Shown piece by piece: positions 8,958 through 17,800 of a DNA stretch of 64,000 nucleotides (the stretch's first letter is position 1; every line of letters starts with the position of its first letter). The stretch is from Arthrobacter crystallopoietes (GTDB lineage: Bacteria; Actinomycetota; Actinomycetes; Actinomycetales; Micrococcaceae). The position numbers and the translations under genes are program-made. Below the pieces are notes generated by a model that was not told the DNA's origin, searched no databases, and saw nothing but the letters and a program-made list of their open reading frames with translations. The stretch spans positions 186,001-250,000 of the forward strand of contig NZ_CP018863.1 in assembly GCF_002849715.1 (NCBI RefSeq). Direction: 5' to 3'.

Positions 8958-10177
8958 ACCGCTTCGGCCGCAAGCCGCTCCGCGATGGCCAGACGCTCCA
9001 GTGCGTCCTGCTGCCAGCCGCCGCCCTGGCCAAAGGTCTTGGCGCCGGCTACCAGGGACAAAGCCACCCCGGCGGAGCGGCCTCTCAGCCCTGCCGGATC
9101 AACAGCTTGGTCAAAGGCGCGCAGATAACGCTCCATAACCTGCGGTACGTGGATGTATCCCTCATGAACAGCGGGCAGTACCGCCAGATGGCCGATGAGG
9201 CAGGCGAGATCATCGATCCGGTAGCCGGGCCCCAGCGAGTCCACGTCCAGCACTCCGGTGACCGTGCCGCCGTCGATCAGTAGATTCGCTTCGTAAAAGT
9301 CGCCGTGCGTTGGTACCAACGGGCCAGGCTTGGTCACCGCCAGCACCTTCGAGATGTTCTCCTCCAGGCGGAAAATCCGTTCCTGCTCCCGCGGTAGAGC
9401 GGCCGCGGCGGCCCGCGCGTAGTCCGCCGCGCGTTCGGCCCACGCCGGGCGGCGGGACAGTTTCATCACCCCGGCGGGCAACCGGTCCAGCAGCGCCAGC
9501 AGCGTGTCGGGGGCCAGTTGCGACGCACCGTCATCCATGAGCGCTTGGGCCAGCGGCGTTCCCTGAACCTCACGCAGCAGCACCACGCCGGTAGCCGGGC
9601 CGGGTATCAGCGCCGGCGACGGGAGTCCGGCCTCCGTGAGCAGCCGATGGCGCCGCAACAGCGCGTCGGCCTTGTCCGGGCGCACAACTTTAATGAACAC
9701 GCGCGATGCTCCCTGCGAAGCCTCCAGCACTGCCCGGCGGAGCGGCCGGTAGTTGATCATCCGCAGGTCAACGTCACCGCCTCCGAAGGCGGCGCGTGCC
9801 ATAGCGGCGGAGTCACAGGCAGTTGCCAACCCGGTTAACACCGGATCCGCGGGATACAGCCAGGCGGTCAACGTAATGTTTCCGTCATCCAGCCGGACCA
9901 CGGGAACGCCGCTGTCCGGAACCATTGAAGTGGTGATGCAGACGTATTCAGTGCGTACAGTCCCGTCGGGGACCCGCACGTCCACGCTGTAGATCCCGGT
10001 CGCTCCGGCACCCGGGCGGTGCTGCAGCTTAGCCAGTTTCCAAGACTGGATACTCGTGCCGAGAGTGCCGACCGCGAGTTCCAGCGGCTGCTGCATCTTC
10101 ATGCTCTCCAGCAGGTCGATGCCATCGGTCTCGGCCCGCATCAGGTCCCGGCTCGGAGCGTTCATACTCCTTTTCAT
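8933..10177 (-). CDS. Aminoglycoside phosphotransferase (APH)-fold kinase
   Basis: A 414-residue protein with the APH/choline-kinase catalytic core in its C-terminal half: the Brenner-type motif THGDFYEANLLID and the metal-binding VLDVDSLGPGYRIDDLACL. The preceding 170 residues include the N-lobe (VFIKVVRPDKADALLRRH with a likely ATP-binding Lys). Such proteins phosphorylate small hydroxyl-bearing molecules; nothing shows that this one acts on antibiotics. The first ~30 residues may be over-called: an ATG at 10177 follows GGGAT, while a second ATG four codons on has AAGGAG too close. It is monocistronic and convergent with the response regulator. Confidence 0.85.
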   Translation of the reverse strand: MKRSMNAPSRDLMRAETDGIDLLESMKMQQPLELAVGTLGTSIQSWKLAKLQHRPGAGATGIYSVDVRVPDGTVRTEYVCITTSMVPDSGVPVVRLDDGNITLTAWLYPADPVLTGLATACDSAAMARAAFGGGDVDLRMINYRPLRRAVLEASQGASRVFIKVVRPDKADALLRRHRLLTEAGLPSPALIPGPATGVVLLREVQGTPLAQALMDDGASQLAPDTLLALLDRLPAGVMKLSRRPAWAERAADYARAAAAALPREQERIFRLEENISKVLAVTKPGPLVPTHGDFYEANLLIDGGTVTGVLDVDSLGPGYRIDDLACLIGHLAVLPAVHEGYIHVPQVMERYLRAFDQAVDPAGLRGRSAGVALSLVAGAKTFGQGGGWQQDALERLAIAERLAAEAVQLSAASR

Positions 10178-10224
10178 ATCATCCCGCCGCAGGAACGGCT
10201 CCCTCCAGCCGGGGAAAGGCAGAA

Positions 10225-10249
10225 GGCCCGCCCCTTACCGGAGCGGACC
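10225..10249 (-). terminator. Hairpin after the sepX/glpR-like gene
   Basis: On the minus strand GGTCCGCTCC and GGGGCGGGCC pair over 10 bases (with G-U pairs) around a short loop, followed by a pyrimidine-rich tract, 31 bases after the stop of the gene at 10281. It is probably a terminator. Confidence 0.5.
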
Positions 10250-10280
10250 CTCTGATCGCCAGTTGCCAGTGCTGCGGCCT

Positions 10281-11264
10281 TCACGCCCGGCGCCGCTGCA
10301 GCACCGCATCCAGATTGATCTTGCCCGGCTGCGGCGCCACTTCCTTGGCAGCAGGAGACGCTCCGTCCTTCGCGGCGACCGGCAGGTCTGTCTTCGGAGC
10401 CACGGCGGCCTGTTTGATGGGCGTCTTCGCCGTCGGCTTTTTCACTTCCGGGGCCGGCAGCGGTGCTGGGGCCGGCCGTTCCGCTTTGGCAGAGGCAACA
10501 TAGGTCGGCTTCGGCACTTCTACGGGCTGCCAGGTGGGACCCGATCCGGGCGCGGAAGCCGCTGCGCTTTTTGAATCGGCTTCCGCTGCAACTTTGAGTG
10601 CCTCCGCGCGGAGTTCCTCCGCTGTCAGGCGTTGGGGCGCGGCAACCGGTTCCGGCTTTTCCGAAGCGTTCGCTGCTGCGGCGTCTGCGTCGGCCGCCGC
10701 GTCGAAAAGCACCGTTTCCCGCTGCGGAAGTGGTGAGAGATGGTGGACCGGCGGATTCATCGCTTCTTCAAAAGCCCTGTTCACGCGTGCGGCTGCACGG
10801 CGGCGCCTGTCACGCCGCACCAGCATACGCAGCATAAGAACGACGGCGGCGACAGCCAGCATTGCGACCCCCGGGACACTGCCCGACACCATGCCGAAGA
10901 GCGCCAGTCCCCCACCGATGACGAAAGTCAGCAATGCGCCGGCTCCCACCAGGGCCAGAGCAGTACGGCCGTAGCGGATGTTCAGGGGCGCGGGCGCATG
11001 TTGCTCCCGGGCAGCGCCCTCCGGGGCGACGCGCGCAGGCCCGGAGGCGGCGCGGGCTGTTCCGGAATGGGCGTTATTTTCCATGATGATCCCCTGAGCT
11101 GCACTGCCTGTGGCCGTGACGGGTCCTGAGTCGAATGATATTCCTTGGCCCGGAAGCGCCTCGGCCAGCGTTGCGGTTCCAAGAAAGCGAAGTAAGTACG
11201 GTCCTACCCAGACAAGCCAAAGCCCCACGATCACTACGAAGATCACTGAGCTTTGAATGTCCAC
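10281..11264 (-). CDS. Membrane protein resembling SepX/GlpR (divisome/polar-growth factor)
   Basis: A 327-residue membrane protein. An N-terminal helix (IFVVIVGLWLVWVGPYLLRF) is followed by a ~80-residue linker, a second pair of helices (LALVGAGALLTFVIGGGLAL and SVPGVAMLAVAAVVLMLRML), a basic segment RRDRRRRAAARVNRAFEEAM, and a long Ala/Pro/Lys-rich disordered tail. This layout, and the position beside a rimJ-like gene and galU, match what I recall of SepX (Streptomyces) and GlpR (Corynebacterium), the receptor for the gephyrin-like protein Glp. That assignment rests on architecture and synteny only. A GTG at 11264 or TTG at 11270 can start it; neither has a clear ribosome site. Confidence 0.6.
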   Translation of the reverse strand: MDIQSSVIFVVIVGLWLVWVGPYLLRFLGTATLAEALPGQGISFDSGPVTATGSAAQGIIMENNAHSGTARAASGPARVAPEGAAREQHAPAPLNIRYGRTALALVGAGALLTFVIGGGLALFGMVSGSVPGVAMLAVAAVVLMLRMLVRRDRRRRAAARVNRAFEEAMNPPVHHLSPLPQRETVLFDAAADADAAAANASEKPEPVAAPQRLTAEELRAEALKVAAEADSKSAAASAPGSGPTWQPVEVPKPTYVASAKAERPAPAPLPAPEVKKPTAKTPIKQAAVAPKTDLPVAAKDGASPAAKEVAPQPGKINLDAVLQRRRA

Positions 11265-11353
11265 AATCAAAACCGTAGAAGCTAAAACATGCCGGATGCG
11301 GTATTAGTCACGGTGTGTCGGCGAATGTCACCGGAAATTGATAAACCAGCAGG

Positions 11354-11980
11354 TCAGCACGAACGTCCGCTGCTTTCGAGCCAACCGGGAAGAAGTCCGT
11401 CCGGGACTTCCTCCGCAGTCAGCGCGAAAGACCGGTGATCCGCCCATGAACCGTTGATGTGCAGGTAGCGCGGGCGCAGTCCTTCGTCCCGGAAGCCAAG
11501 TTTTTCCACTACCCGCAAGCTGGCGGAATTCTCCGGGCGGATGTTGATTTCCATCCGGTGCAGCCCCAGGGCGCGAAAGCAGTGGTCCGTGGCCATCGCT
11601 ACTGCCGTAGGTGCGATGCCGCGACCGGCCGAAGCCTGATCCACCCAGTAACCGAGGGTAGCCATCATGGCCGATCCCCAGACGATGCTGGATACGGTCA
11701 ACTGCCCGACGATCACCGGTGCAGGCCGGCCCGGCTGCAGCTCGGTGATGATCCACGGCAGCGCTGTTGCCAGCTTCGCCTGCCGGTTCAGCGATCGAAC
11801 CATCTCGGCAAACTGCGGCAAGGAACCGCTGGGATCCGGATTGGAGGCTTCCCAAGGGGCGAGCCACGCCGCGTTCTGCTGGCGCAACTGCAGCCACTCG
11901 CGCTTGTCCCGGCGGGAGATCGGGCGCAGCGCCAAATTACCGCATTCAACTCTGACGGGCCAGATGGCCGAATTCAGCAC
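11354..11980 (-). CDS. GNAT-family N-acetyltransferase, RimJ-like
   Basis: A 208-residue acetyltransferase of the RimJ/RimL group. It shows the acetyl-CoA pyrophosphate loop in QASAGRGIAPTAVAMATDHC (R/Q-x-x-G-x-G/A pattern) and the downstream MEINIRPENSASLRVVEKLGF segment, which is highly typical of the family. RimJ enzymes acetylate protein N-termini or other amines; the target here is unknown. The GTG start lies 16 bases after the galU stop, so the two genes are co-transcribed. In the Corynebacterium arrangement I recall, a moeA-like gene (glp) sits between galU and rimJ; here there is no room for one. Confidence 0.88.
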   Translation of the reverse strand: MLNSAIWPVRVECGNLALRPISRRDKREWLQLRQQNAAWLAPWEASNPDPSGSLPQFAEMVRSLNRQAKLATALPWIITELQPGRPAPVIVGQLTVSSIVWGSAMMATLGYWVDQASAGRGIAPTAVAMATDHCFRALGLHRMEINIRPENSASLRVVEKLGFRDEGLRPRYLHINGSWADHRSFALTAEEVPDGLLPGWLESSGRSC

Positions 11981-11996
11981 CGCCGCCAGCCTGGTC

Positions 11997-12899
11997 TCAG
12001 CCCTGTGTGCCTTCGGTGAATTCCTTCAGCCAGGAGCGCAGGTCCTCACCGATGTCGGCGCGTTCCGAGGCGATGGTCACTACAGCCTTCAGGTAGCTCA
12101 GCTTGTCACCCGTGTCGTACCGCCGTCCACGGAAGACCACACCATAAACGCCCCCGCCCTCTCCTTCACGGGACGCGAGTGTCTCCAGCGCGTCGGTCAG
12201 TTGGATTTCGCCGCCCCTGCCGGGACCTGTCTCTTCCAGCACGTCGAAGACCGACGGGTGCAGCACGTACCGACCGATGATGGCCAGGTTCGAGGGAGCC
12301 TCTTCGGGCGATGGCTTTTCAACCAGCCGGTTGACCTGCACGCAGTCGATACCGTCCATCTCGCTGACGTCGGCACAGCCGTAGGCACTGATCTGCGCGG
12401 GCTCGACTTCCATCAGGGCGACGACGGATCCACCAGTCTTCTCCTGGACGTCGATCATCCGGCGCAGCAGCTCATCGTTTTCGTCGATCAGGTCATCGCC
12501 GAGCAGCACGGCAAACGGCTCGTCACCAACGTGCTGGCGGCTGCGCAGCACGGCATGTCCTAGTCCCTTGGGATCGCCTTGGCGCACGTAGTGGATATCA
12601 GCCAGGTTCGATGCCTCGCGCACCAAGGCCAGCTTGTCGAGGTCGCCCTTTTCTTCGAGGACGAACTCGATGTTGGGCACACGGTCGAAGTGGTCTTCCA
12701 GCGGCCGCTTGTTCCGTCCGGTGATCATCAGGATGTCCGTGATGTCCGCGCGGACCGCTTCCTCAACCACATACTGGATGGCCGGTTTATCCACTACCGG
12801 CAGCATCTCTTTGGGCATGGCTTTGGTTGCCGGCAGGAAGCGGGTGCCGAGACCGGCGGCCGGAATAACGGCCTTGCGTACGGTGCGATGAGACTTCAT
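11997..12899 (-). CDS. galU: UTP-glucose-1-phosphate uridylyltransferase
   Basis: A 300-residue nucleotidyltransferase that makes UDP-glucose from UTP and glucose-1-phosphate for cell-wall, capsule and trehalose synthesis. The N-terminal signature AVIPAAGLGTRFLPATKAMP, the lysine-containing KEMLPVVDKPAIQYVVEEAV, and FAVLLGDDLIDE are all present, as is VPYNKF-region equivalent EKPSPEEAPSNLAIIGRYVL. ATG at 12899 is the conventional start of the family; a further in-frame start upstream would add residues not typical of GalU. It heads the galU-rimJ-sepX/glpR operon and is divergent from the 5-FTHF cyclo-ligase gene. Confidence 0.96.
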   Translation of the reverse strand: MKSHRTVRKAVIPAAGLGTRFLPATKAMPKEMLPVVDKPAIQYVVEEAVRADITDILMITGRNKRPLEDHFDRVPNIEFVLEEKGDLDKLALVREASNLADIHYVRQGDPKGLGHAVLRSRQHVGDEPFAVLLGDDLIDENDELLRRMIDVQEKTGGSVVALMEVEPAQISAYGCADVSEMDGIDCVQVNRLVEKPSPEEAPSNLAIIGRYVLHPSVFDVLEETGPGRGGEIQLTDALETLASREGEGGGVYGVVFRGRRYDTGDKLSYLKAVVTIASERADIGEDLRSWLKEFTEGTQG

Positions 12900-13002
12900 G
12901 GAAATAAGATTACCCATCCGCGGCGTCAAAATATGAATTAGCATGACAGCTGCCGCCTCAGTGTATTCGACGGCGGCAACGACCCTTCGAACAAGGATTG
13001 CC

Positions 13003-13617
13003 GTGACACCTCTGGATAAAGCCTCTGCCCGTGCACACTTCCGCAAGCTGCGGCAGGATCTGCCCGAGACCGATCGTCGCGCGGCTGCCGAACAGCTGGC
13101 CGACCATGTCATGGCGGGACTCGAAGCGGCCGGCGCGGAACGCGGCAGTACCGTTGCCGGTTATCTCTCAACCGGCGCGGAGCCCTCCACCGAACTGCTG
13201 CTGCCTGCCCTGACCCGGGCCGGCTACCGCGTGGTCGTCCCCGTCTGCGAGCCGGAGTACCAGCTCAGCTGGGTGCAGTGGTACGACGGCGTGGAACTGG
13301 TCCGCAGTCCGCGGGCCTGGGTCTACGAACCGGTCGGGGAACGGCTGCCGTCAGCCATCATGGCCGATGTCCCGCTGATCCTGGTACCCGGCCTGGCGGT
13401 TGACGCCGACGGCAACCGGATAGGTCAGGGCGGCGGTTACTATGACCGGTTCCTGGCAGGCGTCGCCCGGCTGCCCGAGCAGCCAAAAGAAGTCGGGGTC
13501 TTTTACCCTCACGAAGTTGTGGCTCCCGGCAGCTTCGAGGTCACTGAACTGGACGCCCCGCTGGACGGTGCCGTGACGGCAGAGGGTTGGATATGGTTCG
13601 GCCCCGGGACAGTGTAG
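13003..13617 (+). CDS. 5-formyltetrahydrofolate cyclo-ligase
   Basis: A 204-residue cytoplasmic enzyme that converts 5-formyl-THF to 5,10-methenyl-THF with ATP hydrolysis, returning the folate to one-carbon metabolism. The C-terminal signature LILVPGLAVDADGNRIGQGG continuing GYYDRFL is diagnostic, and the N-terminal basic helix (KASARAHFRKLRQDL) fits the ATP-binding segment. GTG at 13003 is chosen because AAGGA lies 5-6 bases upstream; an in-frame start 60 bases earlier has none. The stop at 13615-13617 is immediately followed by a CIRCE operator that belongs to the next gene. Confidence 0.93.
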   Translation: MTPLDKASARAHFRKLRQDLPETDRRAAAEQLADHVMAGLEAAGAERGSTVAGYLSTGAEPSTELLLPALTRAGYRVVVPVCEPEYQLSWVQWYDGVELVRSPRAWVYEPVGERLPSAIMADVPLILVPGLAVDADGNRIGQGGGYYDRFLAGVARLPEQPKEVGVFYPHEVVAPGSFEVTELDAPLDGAVTAEGWIWFGPGTV

Positions 13618-13619
13618 AA

Positions 13620-13646
13620 TTAGCACTCGGAACTATCGAGTGCCAA
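13620..13646 (+). promoter_or_regulatory. CIRCE element (HrcA operator) upstream of the FmdB-family gene
   Basis: TTAGCACTC-N9-GAGTGCCAA differs at one position from the CIRCE consensus and has the same arms as the second groES operator at 32614-32640. It lies 51 bases before the FmdB-family start and directly follows a TAGAAT hexamer (13615-13620) that could be its -10 element. HrcA repression with heat induction is the expected behaviour. Confidence 0.88.
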
Positions 13647-13697
13647 CCCAGCGGGTGGCCAGGATCTGTTCCCCCGGGAATTTTCAGGAGGATTCAA

Positions 13698-13979
13698 GTG
13701 CCCACGTACGCCTATGCCTGCAAAGATTGCAGCCACGCTTTCGAGATCCAGCAGTCCTTCAGCGACAACTCGCTGAGCGTTTGCCCTGAGTGCAGCGGCA
13801 ACCTGCGCAAAAAGTTCAACAGTGTCGGCGTCGTTTTCAAGGGTTCCGGTTTCTACCGGACCGATTCACGCGATACCAAGAGCACCAGCACGGTTCCGGC
13901 CGCCGGCAAGTCCGAAAGCCCGGCGTCGACACCGGCAGCAGCCCCCGCACCGGCCGCTGCTGCCTCCGCCACCAGCTAG
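13698..13979 (+). CDS. FmdB-family zinc-ribbon protein
   Basis: A 93-residue protein whose first 45 residues form the FmdB zinc ribbon: PTYAYACKDCSHAFE and CPECSG give a CxxC...CxxC site. The remainder (FKGSGFYRTDSRDT, then Ala/Pro/Ser-rich) is typical of actinobacterial members, whose function is unknown. GTG at 13698 has an excellent AGGAGG 5-6 bases upstream. The gene is preceded by its own CIRCE operator and followed by a hairpin terminator, so it looks like a separate heat-regulated unit rather than part of the folate gene's transcript. Confidence 0.92.
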   Translation: MPTYAYACKDCSHAFEIQQSFSDNSLSVCPECSGNLRKKFNSVGVVFKGSGFYRTDSRDTKSTSTVPAAGKSESPASTPAAAPAPAAAASATS

Positions 13980-14000
13980 AAAGCTGCTTTAGCAGTACGC

Positions 14001-14029
14001 CACCCGGGGACGCCACGGCTCCCCGGGTG
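14001..14029 (+). terminator. Terminator after the FmdB-family gene
   Basis: CACCCGGGGA and TCCCCGGGTG form a near-perfect 10-base stem with a 9-base loop, 21 bases after the stop; TTCTG follows. Confidence 0.75.
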
Positions 14030-14140
14030 TTCTGCGTCCGGTGACGTTCCTTCCTCCACAACAGGAACTACCGCTGGCCCCGTGCACAATCTGCCGCAAG
14101 CCCCTGCTCCGCTGGCTCCCGGCGTCCTTACTGTGGCCTT

Positions 14141-14800
14141 ATGCAGCATTCACCCAGGGCGGCCATCCCGCTCCTTGTCCGACGTCTGGTCAGGCGCCAT
14201 TACCGTCTGATCGCAGCCGCACTGCTTTGTGCAGCAGCCGGACTCACCGTCCACGAGCTCACTCCGGCCCCGCTTGAGACCGTTCCCGTAGTCACTGCGG
14301 CCGCGGATCTGCCTGCGGGGACCATCCTGGCCAATTCGGATCTGGTGACCGGCAGCCTTCCCGCATTGGCCGTGCCTTCCGGATCAGCTGCTTCGGTCCA
14401 GGACCTGGTGGGACAACGGCTGGCCACGGCGTTGCGGGCCGGTTCCCCTGTCCTGGATACCTCCATCGTTGGCCCAGGGCTCCTGGCCGGCAGCCCGCCG
14501 GGCACCGTCGCGGTCCCGGTCAGGCCCGCCGACCAGTCGACGGTGCAATTGCTCAGCCCCGGACAACGGGGGGATATCGTTCTCAGCACCGGCAACGGCT
14601 ATGAAGAACCGGCTACCTCGGAAGTGCTGGCAAACGACGTGCCAGTGCTGTGGAAGGCAGGGAGTACCGCCGACAGTTCCGGGCTGCTGGGCCGCCAGGA
14701 CAGCGAAGGACTCGTGGTGGTGGCAGCATCACCGGCCGAGGCCACGGCCCTGGCAAGTGCGTCGAGCCGGGGCAAGGTCTTCCTGGTACTTGTGGGTTAG
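14141..14800 (+). CDS. SAF-domain protein (CpaB/RcpC-like)
   Basis: A 219-residue protein with one N-terminal membrane helix (LIAAALLCAAAGLTVHEL, about 24-41) and a SAF domain beginning at VPVVTAAADLPAGTILANSD, with GQRLATALRAGSPVLDTSIV as its second half. SAF domains of this type occur in CpaB/RcpC proteins of Flp/Tad pilus assembly and in isolated actinobacterial proteins; no tad genes are visible here, so pilus function is only a possibility. The C-terminal part (EGLVVVAASPAEATALASAS) resembles the RcpC region. It is convergent with the helicase gene, 3 bases apart. No strong ribosome site precedes the ATG. Confidence 0.78.
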   Translation: MQHSPRAAIPLLVRRLVRRHYRLIAAALLCAAAGLTVHELTPAPLETVPVVTAAADLPAGTILANSDLVTGSLPALAVPSGSAASVQDLVGQRLATALRAGSPVLDTSIVGPGLLAGSPPGTVAVPVRPADQSTVQLLSPGQRGDIVLSTGNGYEEPATSEVLANDVPVLWKAGSTADSSGLLGRQDSEGLVVVAASPAEATALASASSRGKVFLVLVG

Positions 14801-14803
14801 GCG

Positions 14804-17800
14804 TCAGCCCCAGTGGGGCGGGCGCTGTTCCTTCAGCCAGGCGTCCCGGTCCTCGCGGTTGTCACCCCAGGCCCTCGGATCGTCTTCTTTGGCCCGGTCC
14901 GGGATCGCACTCCCGCGAAGGGCCGCCGCGGCGGCCTTCCGTGTTTGCGGTTGCTGGTCCTTGGGTTCTGCCTGGGCTCCGGCGCCTTCCGTGGCGTCGG
15001 CGGAATTGTCAGTGCCGCCTGCCTGCCGGTCCGCGGAACGTTCCGCAGGCTTGTCGTCCTTGGCCACGTGCCTCCCCGTCCCTTCTTGATCCGGATCCTG
15101 TAGTCCCAAGTATCCTCCGATCAGCTGCGCGCACTTCTCCGGGTCGGCAAAAACTTCGATGGTCCACAACGTGAGCGGACGCCAACCTAGCCGCTCCAGC
15201 AGCTGCGGCCGCAGCCGGCTGCGCTCGCGCACACTCATCTTCCGGTACTGCGGTGTGCCGTCCGACTCCAATGCCACCGGCAGGGTCGGATGATGGTCTC
15301 CCGGCAGCTGCAAGGGGTCTGCCGCGGCGACAATGTCGAGGATTCCCCGGTAGTGGTCCTGCACCTGCGCGCCACGGCTGCGGATCCGCTCGACCAGGTC
15401 CGCGACGAGCGGGTCATCAATGCCGGCAGAGGCAGCTGCTACGGTTACCCCGCCTGTACCGAGCTTGCGGTTGATCAGTTCGTAGAAATCGATGGCGCCA
15501 TGGCTCAGACGTTCGGGATCAAGGTCTTCCGGGCGGAAACAGGTGAGCACCCGCAGCGAACGCCGCGCCCGAGTCATAGCCATGGCGAACCTGCTCCGGC
15601 CATCCGGCTCCGACAAGGGACCAAAGTTATGCACGGCCCGGCCATGCGGCGTGCGGCCGTAACCGAGTGAAAAGATGATGTCGTCCCGGACCAGCCCGGA
15701 GGACCGCTCCACGGGAACCACACGGAAGGAATCCTCCGCCCGCTTGAAGAACTCTGAAGCCGCAGGATAATTGGGCATTTGCAGGCGGATCGCCTCCGCC
15801 ACGCGTGCCGCATGGCGGACGGTGGAGGTGATGACCGCGAGCGAACGCTGAGGCCGGTGGCGTGCGTGTTCAAAGACCAGGTCCACAACCCGGTTGATTT
15901 CCGCGGGGACGCTTTCTACGCCCTCGTGGCCGGCACCGGGCAGGCCTGTTCCGTCCGGCAGGTATTCCACCACCAGTCCGTCGCCGCCCGTGATTTCGCA
16001 GGCCGACGGGAGCCGGGTGACGGCGCCGTCGTAAAATTCCTTGCTCAACGACTGCGCCAGTTCCATATCGACCGCGCGGTACAAGGTGGTCAAAGGCAGT
16101 ACCGGCAGGACGCGCGACAGCGCGTGGTAGCTGCTGATGACAGGATCCGCTTCAATGCCGGGGGCCAGGTCACGCTTCCGGTCCACATTGACTTCAAACG
16201 GCTCCGCCGAACCCAGTTGGCCGTCCCCGAAGGCGATGACCTGCTCGGCCCGGGCCATGGCCCCGACCGCCGACTGCAGGCTGGTGGCTTCGGCGTCGAG
16301 AATAATGACGGCGTCGAATCGTTTCTCGGCCGGCAGCACCATCGGCAGAACCAGCGGGGAGGCGGCCCAGACCGGCATCAACGACGACACCAACTGGCCC
16401 GACTGCTCGCTCAGGGAGCGCAGGGTCGGTTCGGAGGTCTTGAGCATCTCCCGCAGCCGCCCCGCCGCCTTGGGCTGGCTCTTGATGGCGTGCCGCCAGT
16501 TCTGGGCCAACTCCCACCGCAGGCGTGACGCGCCGGACGCAATATGGGCGTTGTCGGCCAGCCGGTAGACCGCTTCCAGCTTGCGCAGGTTGTCGCCGTC
16601 GGACATGGCCAGGTAATCGTCGCCGCTGATCATGGCTTCCAAGGCGGACTGCCACCAGGCGAGGTCCAGTTCGGCGCCGACATTCTCGGTAGCCACTTCA
16701 CGCTCGGCCAGATCATCCAGCAGTTCGCCCAGACCGTGCTCGCGCATCTGCTCCAGCAGCAGGGTCCGCTCCGGCAGGTTCACCAGCGTCTCGCGGTCGG
16801 CCGCCAGTGCTTCCAGCCGCTCCACCAGCGCGTCCTGGTCCAGGTCGGCCAGCAGCACGCCGTCCGCCGGTTCCGCCAGGAGCGCGGAAAGCTTCTGCAG
16901 CTTCTTGTGGATGCCGAGATAGAAACTGTTCAGTTCCGCCAGACCGGACGGCACCGACGGGTGACGCTGCGTGGTGGCGTATTCGGCCCACTTGCTGCGC
17001 TGCTGCTGCACGTCTGCCAAGGACTCATGCAGGTCCGAGATGTGAACACCGGGACGTACGTACTCCTTGGCCACCCGCCGCAGCCGGGAGCGCGTCATGG
17101 AGCTCATTTCGATGCCGCGCTCGCGCCGCCAGCCGGAAGAGGCCGTTGCGGAAATCAGGTCCGTGACCGGCCGGTCGAAGATGTCCGGGGTGAACTTGTC
17201 CAGGCTGCCGCGCACGGCGACCAACAACAGGAGCTGCTGCCCCCATTCGCGGAAGCTGGTGCCGAGGGAAATCTGGGAATGCTCTGCCACCCGGTTCATC
17301 TGCTCGCGCAGTTTGGGGATGTCGCGGGCCAAATCCACAGAGAGCTGGTGGGCGTCTTCGGTTTCCTTGCGGTTGAGCAGTTTGGCGCCGAACCAGGGGC
17401 TGTTGGTCGAGGACTTGCTGAAGCTGCCCAGTTCCGCCGCGCGGCGCAGCCGGCCGGTCAGTTCGGCCCGGTCGGCGATGCTGTCCAGCACGGAGCGCTT
17501 GAGCCGGACGGTGGTGGCCGGGGCCGGATCCAGCGAGGTGAGCTTGGCCAGCGACTGCATGGCCTGGTACGGCGAGCAGTTCCAACGCTTGCGGACATTG
17601 TGCAGCGACTGCACATGGTCCATCAGCTGGTGGCGGTGGTCGTTGAGCGTGGTGTGCAGTTTCTCCAGCTGCGGCGCCGTGGCCTGCTCATTGCGCATGA
17701 TGGCCCGGACCAGCTGGTCCTTGAGCTGCTGGCTGGTGATGTTGGCGTTCAGCTGCAGCACCAGGGAGCCGAGCTTGAGCTCGTCGAGCTGCTTGGCGAA

